Shown one piece after another: positions 11,738 to 22,270 of a DNA stretch of 64,000 bases. Below the pieces are notes generated by a model, which saw only the letters and a list, made by a program, of their open reading frames with translations, was not told where the DNA came from and ran no database searches. The first letter of the stretch is position 1. Every line of letters begins with the position of its first letter. The position numbers and the translations under genes were made by a program. This DNA comes from Azolla caroliniana (lineage: Eukaryota; Polypodiophyta): positions 5,270,001 to 5,334,000 of the forward strand of contig JBHGNT010000012.1 of the NCBI GenBank assembly GCA_043228905.1, written 5' to 3'.

Positions 11738-11909
11738 CCATGGCTACTTATTTGCTCACTAACCATACCATGGCTAATTTGCTCACTAACCATACCATGG
11801 CTAATTCGCCCACTAACCATACCATGGCTAATTCGCCCACTAACCATACCATGGTATGGTAAATTTGCCCATTGACCGTACCATGGCTAATTTTCCGTGT
11901 AACCATGGC
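11738..11909. repeat. 27-bp tandem repeat upstream of the PPR gene
   Basis: About five units of the form TAATT(T/C)GC(T/C)CACTAACC followed by ATACCATGGC, each ending at a palindromic CCATGG. The third and fourth units are identical apart from the end, and the last copies are degenerate. It sits about 75-245 bp upstream of the PPR start codon, in the likely 5' UTR or promoter. Confidence 0.85.
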
Positions 11910-12834
11910 TCGGTAGAGGTAGATTCGGTTCCAAGCATGGTCTGGTTGAAGGCGAAGGAGATAAGGGGATGCAGGATAAGATATGTGAGACTTTGGTGAT
12001 CGACGAAGTCCCTGTCGTTGTCGACGAAATTAGCTGCAAATCATGGGGTAGTATGAACGAGACCCTAATAACCAAGTCTCGGAGTGTGGTCTCGTAGCAG
12101 AAGCAAATTAAGTTGGACGAGTGACACTCGCCTCCAAATGAGAACCATGCTTGGCATATGCAATTTCCTACTCATTGTGAGTGGAGTGTGTCTTGTAATG
12201 AAAGATTTGTTTCCTTGAGTGTTAAACTAACACATCCAAAGGGGGGGTTACATGAGTACTAGACTAGCTATTTTTTAGGCTAGACAAACATCAATCAATT
12301 CATGAATATCTATTAATGAGATTATCGAAGAGAATGCCTATGATCTATGTGAGTTCATCAAATTGACATTTATAAGAGGTGATTCAAACTATCCCCTTAT
12401 CAACCCCAAATAACACAAAAACAAATTCTCCATTCATAGTATGTGTGTGGAAAGGAAAATCTTTGAAATCGAAAGGTTGTGCCTTGTTTGATGGTCTAAG
12501 TTGAAGAAATAATTTCATAATTTCATTTCTTTCCATGTCCACTGGAATTTTGTTAATTTGTTGAGGGCCACGATTTGTGTGCACCTAGATTTATTGATTT
12601 CTATGGCATGGAATTTCATTGAGGCAATAGTGTGTGTGTGTGTGCACGCGCGCGCTTACGCGTGAGGCTCTATGAATTAGGTAGGCACAACTAGGTGTGT
12701 GTAAAGAAACAAGCATCGGATGATTCACCATAGTGAGTGAGTGAGTGTGTGTGTGCCTCAAAAGATGTTTTTAAGGAGACAATTGGGAGTTAAATCCACC
12801 ACCTCCTATCAAGTTATGCTCTTAGAAACAAGTA
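11910..12834. other. Intergenic; alternating purine-pyrimidine tract
   Basis: No gene recognised. At about 12629-12655 a (GT)n run passes straight into GCACGCGCGCGC, an alternating purine-pyrimidine tract of the kind that can adopt Z-DNA. A further short (GT)n run lies at about 12743-12755. Confidence 0.5.
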
Positions 12835-13448
12835 CAATACCATTTGGTTAAGTGTATGCCCACTTAAGTGTGTCATTCTATTAAGTGCACATTTTATAGA
12901 TGTTAAAATCCAGATCAAAAAAATATATTGTTGCATGATGAAATTACATCAAGGTGATGCCTAGGGCATTTCATGATCATTTCTATATGTATATGATATG
13001 TGCACATCAAATTCTACCACTACATGGCAAAGTTTGCATATACACTCTTAGATACTCCAACTACACGATTGATCTCAGTTACTAAATGATGTGAAGAAAA
13101 TCAAAGTTGGCAAATCACTATTTGTATGTATTTTTGTTGTATGTAGTGGTTGTATAGTGAGGTTGCTCAGTAAAGGCCTAGCCTGAGATGTTAAAAAAAT
13201 GCTCTTTTCCATCTCTGAAGTCTTTCTCTGTTCTAGCTTCTCTCTTCTAAGTTCTCTCTAATCTATGTGTAAAGAAAAATGGCTTCTTTCTTCTTCTTCT
13301 TCTCTAATTATTCTCTTTCTACATATAATAGAAATTAATGGCTTCAAAATCTTTCGTTTGAAGATTCACTAATCTTTATTAAACATTTCTTCTTCTTCTT
13401 TCTTCTCTTCCTTTGAGGTAATTCCTATGAGTTGTTGTTTAGTGGAGT

Positions 13449-13871
13449 TGTTGAGAGATCAAGCTCAACTTAGTTTAGTTAGTCAACCATGTAACTTTGT
13501 AGTTACCTAGATAGAATCTAGTTAGAAGTGTTGACTATAACGCCTTAAATAGGACTTTGTACTTAAGTGGGATATTCTAGATCCTCTACTCCTAAGTACA
13601 TTTAATATAAGACTTACACCTTAGTACATATATTCCACTCACACATGTGCACCTTTGCACATGAGATGTATATATATACCTCATTGTGGGTATTTTTGTA
13701 TTTGATGTTGTTGAAGCTAATTTAATATACTTACTCATCCCCCATCTCTCTCTCTCTCTCTCTCTTCCTCTCACACACATACACACACATATCACATAAT
13801 CTTTCGCTTAACTTAATCACATAATTAGGCATTAATTAACCCATACTTAATTACTTACCTAATTCTTAACA
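13449..13871 (+). repeat. Copia-1 5' LTR
   Basis: Begins TGTTGAGAGATCAAGCTC and ends TTCTTAACA, with the canonical TG...CA termini. It contains a (CT)n run and CACACA stretch near 13745-13790. Confidence 0.92.
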
Positions 13872-13884
13872 TGGTATCAAAGCG
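13872..13884 (+). other. Copia-1 primer-binding site
   Basis: TGGTATCAAAGCG directly after the LTR. This is the usual plant copia site complementary to the 3' part of initiator tRNA-Met. Confidence 0.88.
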
Positions 13885-14044
13885 TGTGGTTTAGAAAATC
13901 CACTCAGCCCACCCGACTCCATGATTGTGTGTTCGAGACGCCGACGACAAAATCCGGCTATCGGCTACACTGTAGTGCCGCTACGTAGCACGTGTACATG
14001 ATCGAAGGAAGAAAAGCAAAAGAAGAGAAGATACTACAATCAAC

Positions 14045-16760
14045 ATGAATACACAAATGGGTACCTCACTCCCTAGTGAAAAGCTAGACCGGAGCAATTA
14101 TTCATCTTGGGAGTACAAGATGACCCAATACCTCGTTGGCCAAGGGTATTGGAGCTACATCAACAACTCTCAAGAAAATCGACCTAACTCAAAGAACGCC
14201 GACTACGCAACATGGGAGCAAGCGGCAAGTCGAGTCATGTATTGCTTGGCAACATGTGTCCACGACCACATGCTTAGCCATATTCGAGACGCCAAGACGC
14301 CTAAAGAAGCGTGGGTGAACTTAAAGAAAATGTTCGCCGCCAACACGACCGCCCGAAAGCTTCAACTCTGACAAGAGTTGAACAACATTCGGCAAAAAGA
14401 CATGTCCATGTCGGACTACACCGCCAAGATCAAGAGCATTTGTGACTTGCTTGGCTCCATCAAAATAAACATCGACGAAGACGAGATGGTTCAAGTATGC
14501 TTGGGCGGCCTCACACAACGATTTGATCCATTACGGACGACAATCTTGGCGAGAGGAAACCCTCCTTCATTCTTTGACCTCCAATCAATGCTATTGGTCG
14601 AAGAGAACCACGCCCGAACCAAAAGCAAGATGTCGGAAGGACAAATGTTCTTCTCGAATTCGGACGGTGTCCGAGGAGGAGGGCACGACGGTAGAAGAGG
14701 TCAATTCGACCCATCACACGAAGGGAACTCAAACCTTCACAGAAGCCATCGAGGAACCTTCGGAAGAAGCGGGAGCTTCCACACCAAACATGGTCGACAA
14801 ACGAGGCCCACAACTTGCAACTATTGCGGCAAAATTGGCCACCGTGAGGAGGAATGCTGAAAAAGAAGAAGTGAGTTGGCTTCCACAAGTTGACAACACA
14901 CGAATTACGTCGTCAACTCCGAATACGATGATTATGGCGGACTATTCGTAATGAGGCATAGAGAGATCTCTATGTCGGCCTCCAACTCCGCAAGCACCTC
15001 CAACTTGGAAGACATGTGGTTCGTCGACTCCGGCGCCTCACATCACATGACATCTCATGAAGAGTGGTTTCGTTATTTACGAACGCTGGATCGATCCGGC
15101 TTCATAGAGACGGGAGACGACACCACCCACCCCATACGACACATCGGCAATGTCCCATTCGGGAAATAAGGCGAGCAAACTTGCATCAAGAATATATTGC
15201 ACGTGCCCACAATAACGAAGAATTTGGTCTCGGTCGGCCAAATCGTGGAGCAAGGCATCCAAGTCGGCTTTAACAACGAAGGTTGTTTCATTGAGAAAGA
15301 TGGCTGACACATAGCTAAGGGGCGGAGAGACGGCCGAATGTTCATCCTCGATTCAAACAAGGTGAAATCGGCAATGTACGCTAAAAGTCTCAAAACCGAG
15401 ACAAGCATCGAGTTGTGGCACAAGAGAATCGGCCACATAAACCTCCAACGGCTTCGAGCTATGCAAACAAAGGGAGTCGTCATCGGACTTTCGACATTCG
15501 AGTCGAAACGAGTTGACCAAGTATGCGAAGCGTGTCAACTCGGCAAACAACATCAACTCCCATTCCAGAAGGAGAGCCACGCAAGCAAAGGGCTCCTTGA
15601 CATCATACACTCGGATGTATGGGGACCGGCTCAAATGCCGACGATCGGCGGGTGCTGATACTACATAACATTCATCGATGACTACTCGCGCTACGTGTGG
15701 ATCTACCCGATGAAGAAGAAGAGTGAAGTGTTCTCCCACTTCCAAAAGCTCAAGGGGCAAGTTGAAAAAGAAATCGGTCGGCACATTCGATGCCTACGAT
15801 CGGATGGAGGCAAGGAGTACTTCTCCGATGAATTCACCTCCTACCTCCAAAGTGAAGGCATTCGGAGAGAATTCTCGTGCTGACACACACCCCAACAAAA
15901 TGGAGTCGCCGAAAGGAAATATCAGCGAATACTCGAGGTGGCACACACCATGATGCATGAGAAGCACATGCCGAACCTCTATTGGGCCGAAGCGGTATCC
16001 ATGACCGTCTATCTCATAAATCGATGCACCAATGATGGAGTGCATGAGCTAACTCCCTACGAGCTCCTCGTCGGAAGGAAGTCGATCCTGTCGCACCTCA
16101 AGGTGTTTGGAAGCATTGCGAATGCACACATCCCGAACGAAAGCTGACAGAAGCCCGACGCGAAGTAGGAGGAATGTATCCTCATAGGATACTCGTCTGA
16201 GAAGAAGGCATACAAGTGCTGCAACCCTTCTACCTGAGCGGTTCGGGTAAGTCGAGACGTAGTCTTTGACGAGTCCGCATCGTGGTACGCACTAGAGACA
16301 ACTTCAACTCTGACTTCGCTCGACCCGGAATCCGCCGAACAAGAGGTAGAAGATGGAGATCGCTTCGAACACATGTTCGAAGAAAGTATGATTACAGCAA
16401 GGCCTAGTGGGCCACAAGAGCCCCCACGCGACCCAAGCACGTTGCGGCCAAGTACGAACTTGGACAAAGGCAAAGGTAAGATGCCCGAATACGAAGTCAA
16501 CCACCCCGACGACAATGATTTGGATGGATCGGCTCCCTCACTAGATAGTTAGTTTGGTGTACCCATCATGTGTACACCCAGAGTAAAGAAGGCGCTCACA
16601 TCGGCGAGCGAAAAACTTCAACGCTCTTCTAGAGAGAAGAATCTTGTCACTTGGCTCGGCTACAACGAGTATATGGCCTATCATTACGCCTTCGCGATGA
16701 AGGTAGCGGCCGAACAAGCTCTATAGAAGTAGCTTGTAACCCGCGATGGGTGAAAGCAGT
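14045..16760 (+). pseudogene. Copia-1 gag-protease-integrase, interrupted by stops only
   Basis: A single reading frame runs from ATG 14045 to about 16720 without any frameshift. In order: gag (UBN2-like, MYCLATC, then KAW-type helix near 14310), CCHC knuckle CNYCGKIGHREEEC (about 14816-14857), protease FVDSGASHH (about 15019), integrase zinc region with HKRIGH (about 15420), catalytic core with HSDVWGP and FIDDYSRY (15600-15700), QQNGVAER (about 15900), and the linker KCIL/GYS and VSRDVVFDES. In-frame stops are TGA at 14369, 14858, 14891, 15305, 15656, 15881, 16145 and 16235, TAA at 15167, and TAG at 16166 and 16550. At 14858, 15881 and 16235 Copia-2 has CGA. The frame collapses after 16720; a tail resembling the end of pol remains before the polypurine tract. 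Confidence 0.92.
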
Positions 16761-16939
16761 CGGCCAATTTCGCACGACAAGCCTTCATCACAGGCTTGAG
16801 GGGGAGGAATCGAAACGGCCACAAAGAAGTCGACGCCGAAAGAAACAATATTGGCCATCCAAAGCCGAAACCGATTCAACCGAATCGAAGATCCGAACGT
16901 AGAAAGCCAAAGCGGACATCGGATGCCCCATACTTGAGC

Positions 16940-16950
16940 TTGAGGGGGCG
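16940..16950 (+). other. Copia-1 polypurine tract
   Basis: TTGAGGGGGCG immediately before the 3' LTR, the expected plus-strand primer. A second, similar CTTGAGGGGGAG lies upstream at about 16794-16806. Confidence 0.8.
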
Positions 16951-17393
16951 TGTTGAGAGATCAAGCTCAACTTAGTTTAGTTAGGTAGTCAACCATGTAA
17001 CTTCGTAGTTACCTAGATAGAATCTAGTTAAAGTGTTGACTATAACGCCTTAAATAGGACCTTGTACTTAAGTGGGATATTCTAAATCCTCCACTCCTAA
17101 GTACATTTAATATAGGACTTACACCTTAGTACATATATTCCACTCACACATGTGCACCTTTGCACATGAGATGTATATATACCTCATTGTGGGTATTGTA
17201 TTTGATGATGTTGAAGCTAATTTAATATACTTACTCATCCCCCATCTTGTGTTGTTCATAAGTGTATCTCTCTCTCTCTCTCTCTCTTCCTCTCACACAC
17301 ATACACACACATATCACATAATCTTCCGTTTAACTTAATCACATAATTAGGCACTAATTAACCCATACTTAATTACTTACCTAATTCTTAACA
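16951..17393 (+). repeat. Copia-1 3' LTR
   Basis: Same termini as the 5' LTR (TGTTGAGAG ... TTAACA). It differs by point changes and a short insertion (TTGTGTTGTTCATAAGTG) before the CT run near 17247. Confidence 0.92.
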
Positions 17394-17944
17394 AGAGTTT
17401 TATAAAAGTTTTACCATACAAGATCCTAACATAATTGCTTGATGGTGGGTTTCTTGATCCAAATATTTTGTCGATTTTCGAGGTAATCCTTGTGTTATTT
17501 CCTACCTTAGTAATGCATGTATCCGTTCTTTGGCCACTAGGTCATTTTAGTATTTCTGAGCCTATGTCATAGATTATGTTTATCTGAAAATTTTGTATCA
17601 TGAAGGTTATTTATTAAACAAGCCTTTTATATACAATTAATTGTTTCTAATTTTACAGAGCTGACTTATCACTTCATCACGGCAAAACCATACACACTTG
17701 ATCTGCAACAAATCTTTGTTTCTACTCAAGAGAATCTCATGGTTGTTGGGGGCTGTGCTTTCTTAAAATTAGAAGAGAGAAAAAATTTCGAGTGAAAAAG
17801 TGCTGAAAAAATTGGGGAAATTTTTTTTTGAGTAAAAAAGCCTTAAGTGCGCACTTCTTCTTTCCATTCAAAGTCCGCACTTAACCGAATGGTTACTGTA
17901 TTCAACCTATAGAGATATTGGCACTACAAAGAGTATATAGATAA

Positions 17945-18690
17945 ATTAAAAAAGTCAAGAATATGTCAAATAATAGATTACCACATCTTGCTTGGAATGT
18001 TGGATGTAAACTACAAAAGAATCACAAGAGCAAATTTCTCTCATTCGGTTGGGTAGTTGACATAAAAAAATGGTTCAAAAGATGGGATATGGAAGATCTC
18101 TTAGAGCTTTCAAGTGATGTTATGAAATAGGTAGTTATTGAGAAAAGAGTAATGGAACCACTAAGGAAGAAGTGGGAAGATGCTAAAAGAACAAAATTAG
18201 AATATTACATTGCAAATATCAATCATGAATATTGTGTTCTATGTAAGGCAAGATGGCCTATTTATCATATTCAATATTATCTCATTACTAACATGAGTAT
18301 TTTAACTCTTGTAGAGTCCTAACACTCCTTCATGCCCGATCACATTGACACAACCTAAGTATTGAAGTTGCATTATGGCATCAAAATTAGTCAAATATAA
18401 AGGCATGTAAGACATACAAGGAAGGGCTAGTAGAGGATGAGTATCACTTGTTTTTTACATGCTTTGCATGTGGTGCAATTTGTCAAAGTTATGATGATAT
18501 ATATTAAGATGGGGTGATGACTTGAGTGACACACTAAAGAGAACACCTAGAAGGTTGAGTTCATGCCTTATTTACACATCAAGGCTTTGTGTTTCAAAGT
18601 ATGGATATCCCTTCTTAGGAAGGAAACACACATGAAGAAAACTTTTGTACTTACGCCCCATGGGTCAATATTGACCTCTTTATGAACGCT
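17945..18690 (+). pseudogene. LINE reverse-transcriptase C-terminal fragment (decayed)
   Basis: Parallel to the better preserved copy at 34497-35240: LPHLAWNVGCKLQKNHK, KKWEDAKRTKLEYYIA and the ending LLRKETHMK are shared. Several stops (near 18127, 18320 and 18360) and frameshifts are present. Its 3' end CCCATGGGTCAATATTGACC matches the LINE tail at 35210-35230. It lies just outside the right end of the pogo-like element. Confidence 0.7.
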
Positions 18691-18973
18691 AAAATATATA
18701 TTATATAATCACATAAATAGTAATTATTAATTACAAAAATTGAATCACAATCGATGTAATATAATATCCTAACAACTCACCACAAAATCATCTCTAGATA
18801 CATCATTATGGATTGATATAATCCAATGTGATAAAGGCCAATTTAAATGATAGATATGATACCTTGCCAACTTATAAACACTTAATTACTCTTAAGTCAA
18901 CCTCCCTAAAGTCTCCAACAAGGAGAATTATCATGCCAATATCCTTTTTTCTTGTTGAATGTGTCTTTGAGCC

Positions 18974-19240
18974 CTATACTAAACATAAAAATAAAGGCAT
19001 TTTGCATATGTCAATGATACAATAATCTCGAGTTCCATGGCATATGTAGTCTCTAAAAGTTTCCTTCACTTCTTGCTTAAGGGAGAATAATTGGTTGATT
19101 GGGTTCCATTTGTTCCCTCGTCGAGCAAAGTTGATTAGGAAGTCCTCAATGATGTAATTGAAATCAGTCACGAGGTCTTCGGCGAGGGTCCGAAACCATA
19201 TGTTGGCTTGGTTATCAAGCATGAGACCAAATATTGCCAC
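18974..19240 (-). pseudogene. Ty3/gypsy gag fragment
   Basis: 88 residues resembling the retrotransposon-gag domain: an ANIWFRTLAEDLVTDFNYI segment, the (E)DFLINFA helix, then LFSLKQEVKETFRDYI, which matches the family pattern of SLKQ followed by ES-RDY. No LTR, protease or pol is recognisable nearby. The frame is open only over the conserved part. Confidence 0.6.
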
Positions 19241-20116
19241 CTTCTGGCTTCCAGGATTGGTTCATATGCTCAATTTACTTGCTTGAATGGTTTGACATCC
19301 CAGAATACGAGGAAACAATGCACCAGCCTTGTAATTGTGACGCTTTTTCCACAATCGTTCATTGGGCATCTTTGGCCTTTGGTTGTATGTCTCTCTCCTT
19401 CCATCAACGAAACTAGAGATCGTATTGATTATATGGCAACATCCAGTGAGGAGTGAGGACGTTTATTGAGATTGGGTTTGCCTTTTGATGATTATCGTGT
19501 ACTCCCGAAAGTGATGGTTCTTGGGCTTGTCTACTACAAAGTTTACCACTCATTGCGAAAGAGAGAGGGTTGGACTCTAAACCGTGTTGAGAGGGGGCTC
19601 GTTCGTGTTGATTTTGTATTGTGGCTTAAAAGAGCGTGAGTCTCTATTGTGTTTTGGAATATGCGATCTTTCATTTAGAAAGTGTTGTCCCAATGTCGCG
19701 TATGAGGGATGAGGGTTGGCCACATTTGGTTAAGTATAATGACATCCACAACTCAATTTCTTGTTTTATGGTGTATCCACAACTCAATTTCTTGCATTGT
19801 ATCTTCATAATGCCAATCAAGGCTCTATCGATCCATGGGGACACCCACTTGTTGAGATGTGATTTTGGGAGGTGTGTTCATTGGGGGGCTAGGGGTTAAA
19901 TTGATATTTTGGCATATGTTTGGTTTCAACTAGCCTCCATAATACTTTGAGGGGTTAGAGGATTTGGCTTCAACATTTGTGTTAGCTCGAGCCATTTTAG
20001 TTGTGGGTGAGGGGTGCGAAATTTGATGAAATCAGCCCAATTTTAGTTGGTTCCAGCCATTTTACTTTTGGTTATATTTATATCCATTTTTCTCTTATAT
20101 GCACGTTTTTCTTTTT
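19241..20116. other. Intergenic, nothing recognised
   Basis: Short plus-strand open frames (19208..19456, 19636..19899) carry no motif that I can assign. Confidence 0.4.
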
Positions 20117-20505
20117 AGGAGAGGAGGACTCAAAGGGTGGGAGGGTGAGAGGGATGTGAAGGTTGGGAGGGACTCTCGAAGGTTGGGAGAGACTTGAAGG
20201 GTGTGAGGACCTCGAAGGTTGGGAAGGACTCGAAGGGTGGGAGGGACACGAAGGTTAGGAGGGACTCAAAGATCGGGTGAGACTCGAAGGTTGGGAGGTA
20301 CTCGAAGGGTGGCAGGACCTTGAAGGTTGGGTGGAACTCCAAGGATAGCAGGGACTTCAAAGGGGAAGAGAACTCGAAGGTTGGGAGAGACTCCAAGGGT
20401 GGGAGGGACTTGAAGGTTGGGGGCAATGCGAAAGCTCGAGATGACTTGAAAACATGAGATGACTCGAAGGCTCAGGATGACTCGACGGCTTAGGATGACT
20501 CAAAA
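20117..20505. repeat. GA-rich minisatellite with G-quadruplex potential
   Basis: About 20 diverged units of roughly 17-18 bp of the type GACTCGAAGGTTGGGAG, degenerating at the right end into GATGACTCGAAGGCTC. At 20135-20153 four G3 runs separated by loops of 1, 1 and 5 bases fit the canonical G-quadruplex pattern. The minus-strand open frame over it encodes only a Pro-Phe-Glu-Ser repeat and is an artefact of the unit. Confidence 0.85.
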
Positions 20506-21170
20506 GCTCATGAGGTCTTGTGACCATTACAACTTTGAGGTTTTTGGTGGCAAAATTTTGAAATTTGCATCCATCAAGGGAAAGTGGGGCAAAAGTTAGG
20601 TTCAGGTTTTGGGTATTTAGGGTATTTGATTAGCACTAACCACACTTTCTTTCTCATAATTGAAAAGCTAAACGGAGTCCTTTAGAAGAACTTAGTGAAA
20701 CAAAATGATTAGCATGTGAACATCCGGGCAATTAAAGGGGCGGAAAAGAAAAACAGGGGTAAGTAGAAAATGGGTTAGAACAACTAATTTAACTTAGCAA
20801 ATAAAACCAAAATCGTGAACGCCTCTCTTTCGTAGCATTTTATGTGTTAAGTGGCTTGCCTCACAAGCTTACATAAAGCTATGCGATAGTTTCAGCTGTT
20901 GATAGATTCCTTGGAAATGGTGCCATATAGATGTGTTGTTTCCATGTGCCTCATGGAAGCACCTCTATGAATCAATGGAGTTTTACCTTTAATCGATGTC
21001 GTTAGCTTTGGTTTGGAACGACGTGGTCCCTATTGGTGGTGAACTTGGCAAAAGTGGCTATCAAACACCTCCAAGCTACTAATTCACGTAGCTTTGAGGA
21101 TTAGTTACTTAATCCCTCTCTCTCTCTGGATACTTGTTTTGTAGCCTGTGTAGTAGGTGTCATAGACATA
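20506..21170. other. Intergenic, nothing recognised
   Basis: AT-rich filler between the minisatellite and the SINE cluster. No open frame with support. Confidence 0.4.
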
Positions 21171-21465
21171 TGCCACGGAGGAAGGTAGGGATTGAACCCA
21201 AGACCTGATGGTCTCTATTGGGCAACCCTATCAATTGAGTTACATATGTATCTCTCTCTCTCTCGTAATTAGCTTACCCTAGTGCTAGGTTGTTAACACT
21301 ACAAGCACTGCGTCTTGGGTTCGAAACCCACTTTTCTCACTTCTCTTTATTATATACTTCGTATATATCTCTTAATTCACTAGATGCCACTATGGAATGT
21401 AGGGGTTGAACCCATGACCACCTGGTCTCCATTGGGCAACCTTACCAACTAAGCTACATCCACAC
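21171..21465. mobile_element. tRNA-derived SINE cluster, including convergent pair copy 2
   Basis: Three tRNA-like heads. The first, inverted, lies at about 21185-21250; on the minus strand it has AACTCAATTGATAGGGTTG then GGGTTCAATCCC. The second, on the plus strand at 21264-21331, has TTAGCTTACCCTAGTGC then a strong B box GGGTTCGAAACCC. The third, inverted, lies at about 21400-21462 and reads GTAGCTTAGTTGGTAAGG then GGGTTCAACCCC on the minus strand. Heads two and three are joined by CTAGATGCCACTATGGAATG, the same linker as at 8801-8820. (CT)n and (CA)n runs separate the modules. Confidence 0.65.
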
Positions 21466-22032
21466 ACACACACACACACACAAGAAGGTGAAGACAAAGA
21501 AGGTAATTTATTATTAACTACACTCCTTGATACAAAGAGATTTAGCACTCCTTTTCCTATGGCTAGTTGAGGTCTTTGTCCTTCATTGGTACTGTGTTCT
21601 CCACGACGACGTGCTAGGTGTTGGATACTTAACCACCTATATCCTAGTTTTGAAGGTAGCAATAGAGATGTGGGAGGACACAAAGTATGGATGTCATGAA
21701 CTTGCAGTGGATATAACTAATGAGTTACATCATCATGTATCAAGGTGGAACTAAGATAACACCGACCATAGACATGACCTCTGTAGATAGTTGTTTTAAC
21801 ACCACATGTGATTTATGAGGCCACATTTGTTGACTCCATTGTAATTCTAGACAATATCATGCCAGTTGTAGAGCCATCATCCTCACCTCTGATTATACAA
21901 CTCAATGACTTCACATTGATGGCAACTAAAGTTATAAAAAATGTAGTAATTCAATTAAACACTAGTTATGAGATTCACTCTCTCCCTTGCTTTGATCAAG
22001 TTGTAATTCTTTCTTTCTTTCGCACTAGTTAT

Positions 22033-22076
22033 GAGAGTGAGTCTCAGAGAGAAATCAAGAAAGAAGTAGAAGCAAG

Positions 22077-22133
<57 letters not shown>

Positions 22134-22270
22134 TTCTAAGGTTAAAAGGACTTCTTTTGTGGCAATTGAAAGTGCTAGAGAAGTCACGAAATTTCAACCA
22201 TAAAGAGAGAGAACTCTGTAATGTCACTTGCTTCTACTTCTTTCTTGATTTCTCTTTGAGACTCACTCTC
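22033..22270. repeat. 46-bp inverted repeat around a (GA)n loop
   Basis: The left arm 22033-22078 and right arm 22225-22270 are reverse complements over 46 bp with one mismatch. The loop is about 146 bp and opens with roughly 24 GA units (about 22079-22128). Open frames on both strands here are by-products of the repeat. Confidence 0.92.

Larger units (their letters stand above)
13449..17393 (+). mobile_element. Copia-1: Ty1/copia element lacking RT and RNase H
   Basis: Two LTRs (13449..13871 and 16951..17393), a primer-binding site right after the 5' LTR and a polypurine tract right before the 3' LTR define the element (3,945 bp). Flanking pentamers are GGAGT (13444-13448) and AGAGT (17394-17398), a target duplication with one mismatch. 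gag, protease and integrase are present in one frame, but the frame is lost near 16760 and the sequence then jumps to the region before the 3' LTR, so RT and RNase H are deleted. The 3' LTR has about 20 extra bases before its CT run compared with the 5' LTR, so insertion is not recent. It cannot retrotranspose on its own. Confidence 0.92.
12835..17898. mobile_element. pogo-like transposon (no transposase) split by Copia-1
   Basis: The left end starts CAATACCATTTGGTTAAGTG. The right end, read on the minus strand, starts CAGTAACCATTCGGTTAAGTG, with a subterminal AAGTGCGCACTT palindrome. Both are flanked by TA (12833-12834 and 17899-17900). The right ~130 bp closely parallels the right end of the autonomous-type element at 7330-7495 (GAAGAGAGAAAAAA, TTTTTTTTGA, AAGTGCGCACTTCTTC). 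Its own DNA is about 12835-13448 and 17394-17898, about 1.1 kb, with no transposase motif. It is best read as a non-autonomous derivative. Copia-1 inserted into it later. Confidence 0.7.

Noticed and set aside
11738-11909. Possible CRISPR-like array
   Set aside because: Units are contiguous with no spacers, and the organism is a plant.
14045-16720. Nuclear U-to-C RNA editing restoring the copia frame
   Set aside because: Such editing is known from organelles of ferns and hornworts, not nuclear transcripts, and two of the stops (TAG at 16166 and 16550) would not give the expected residue. CpG deamination is simpler.
20130-20426. Minus-strand open frame encoding a Pro-Phe-Glu-Ser repeat
   Set aside because: It is the translation of a GA-rich minisatellite whose unit has no stop in that frame; no other gene signal.
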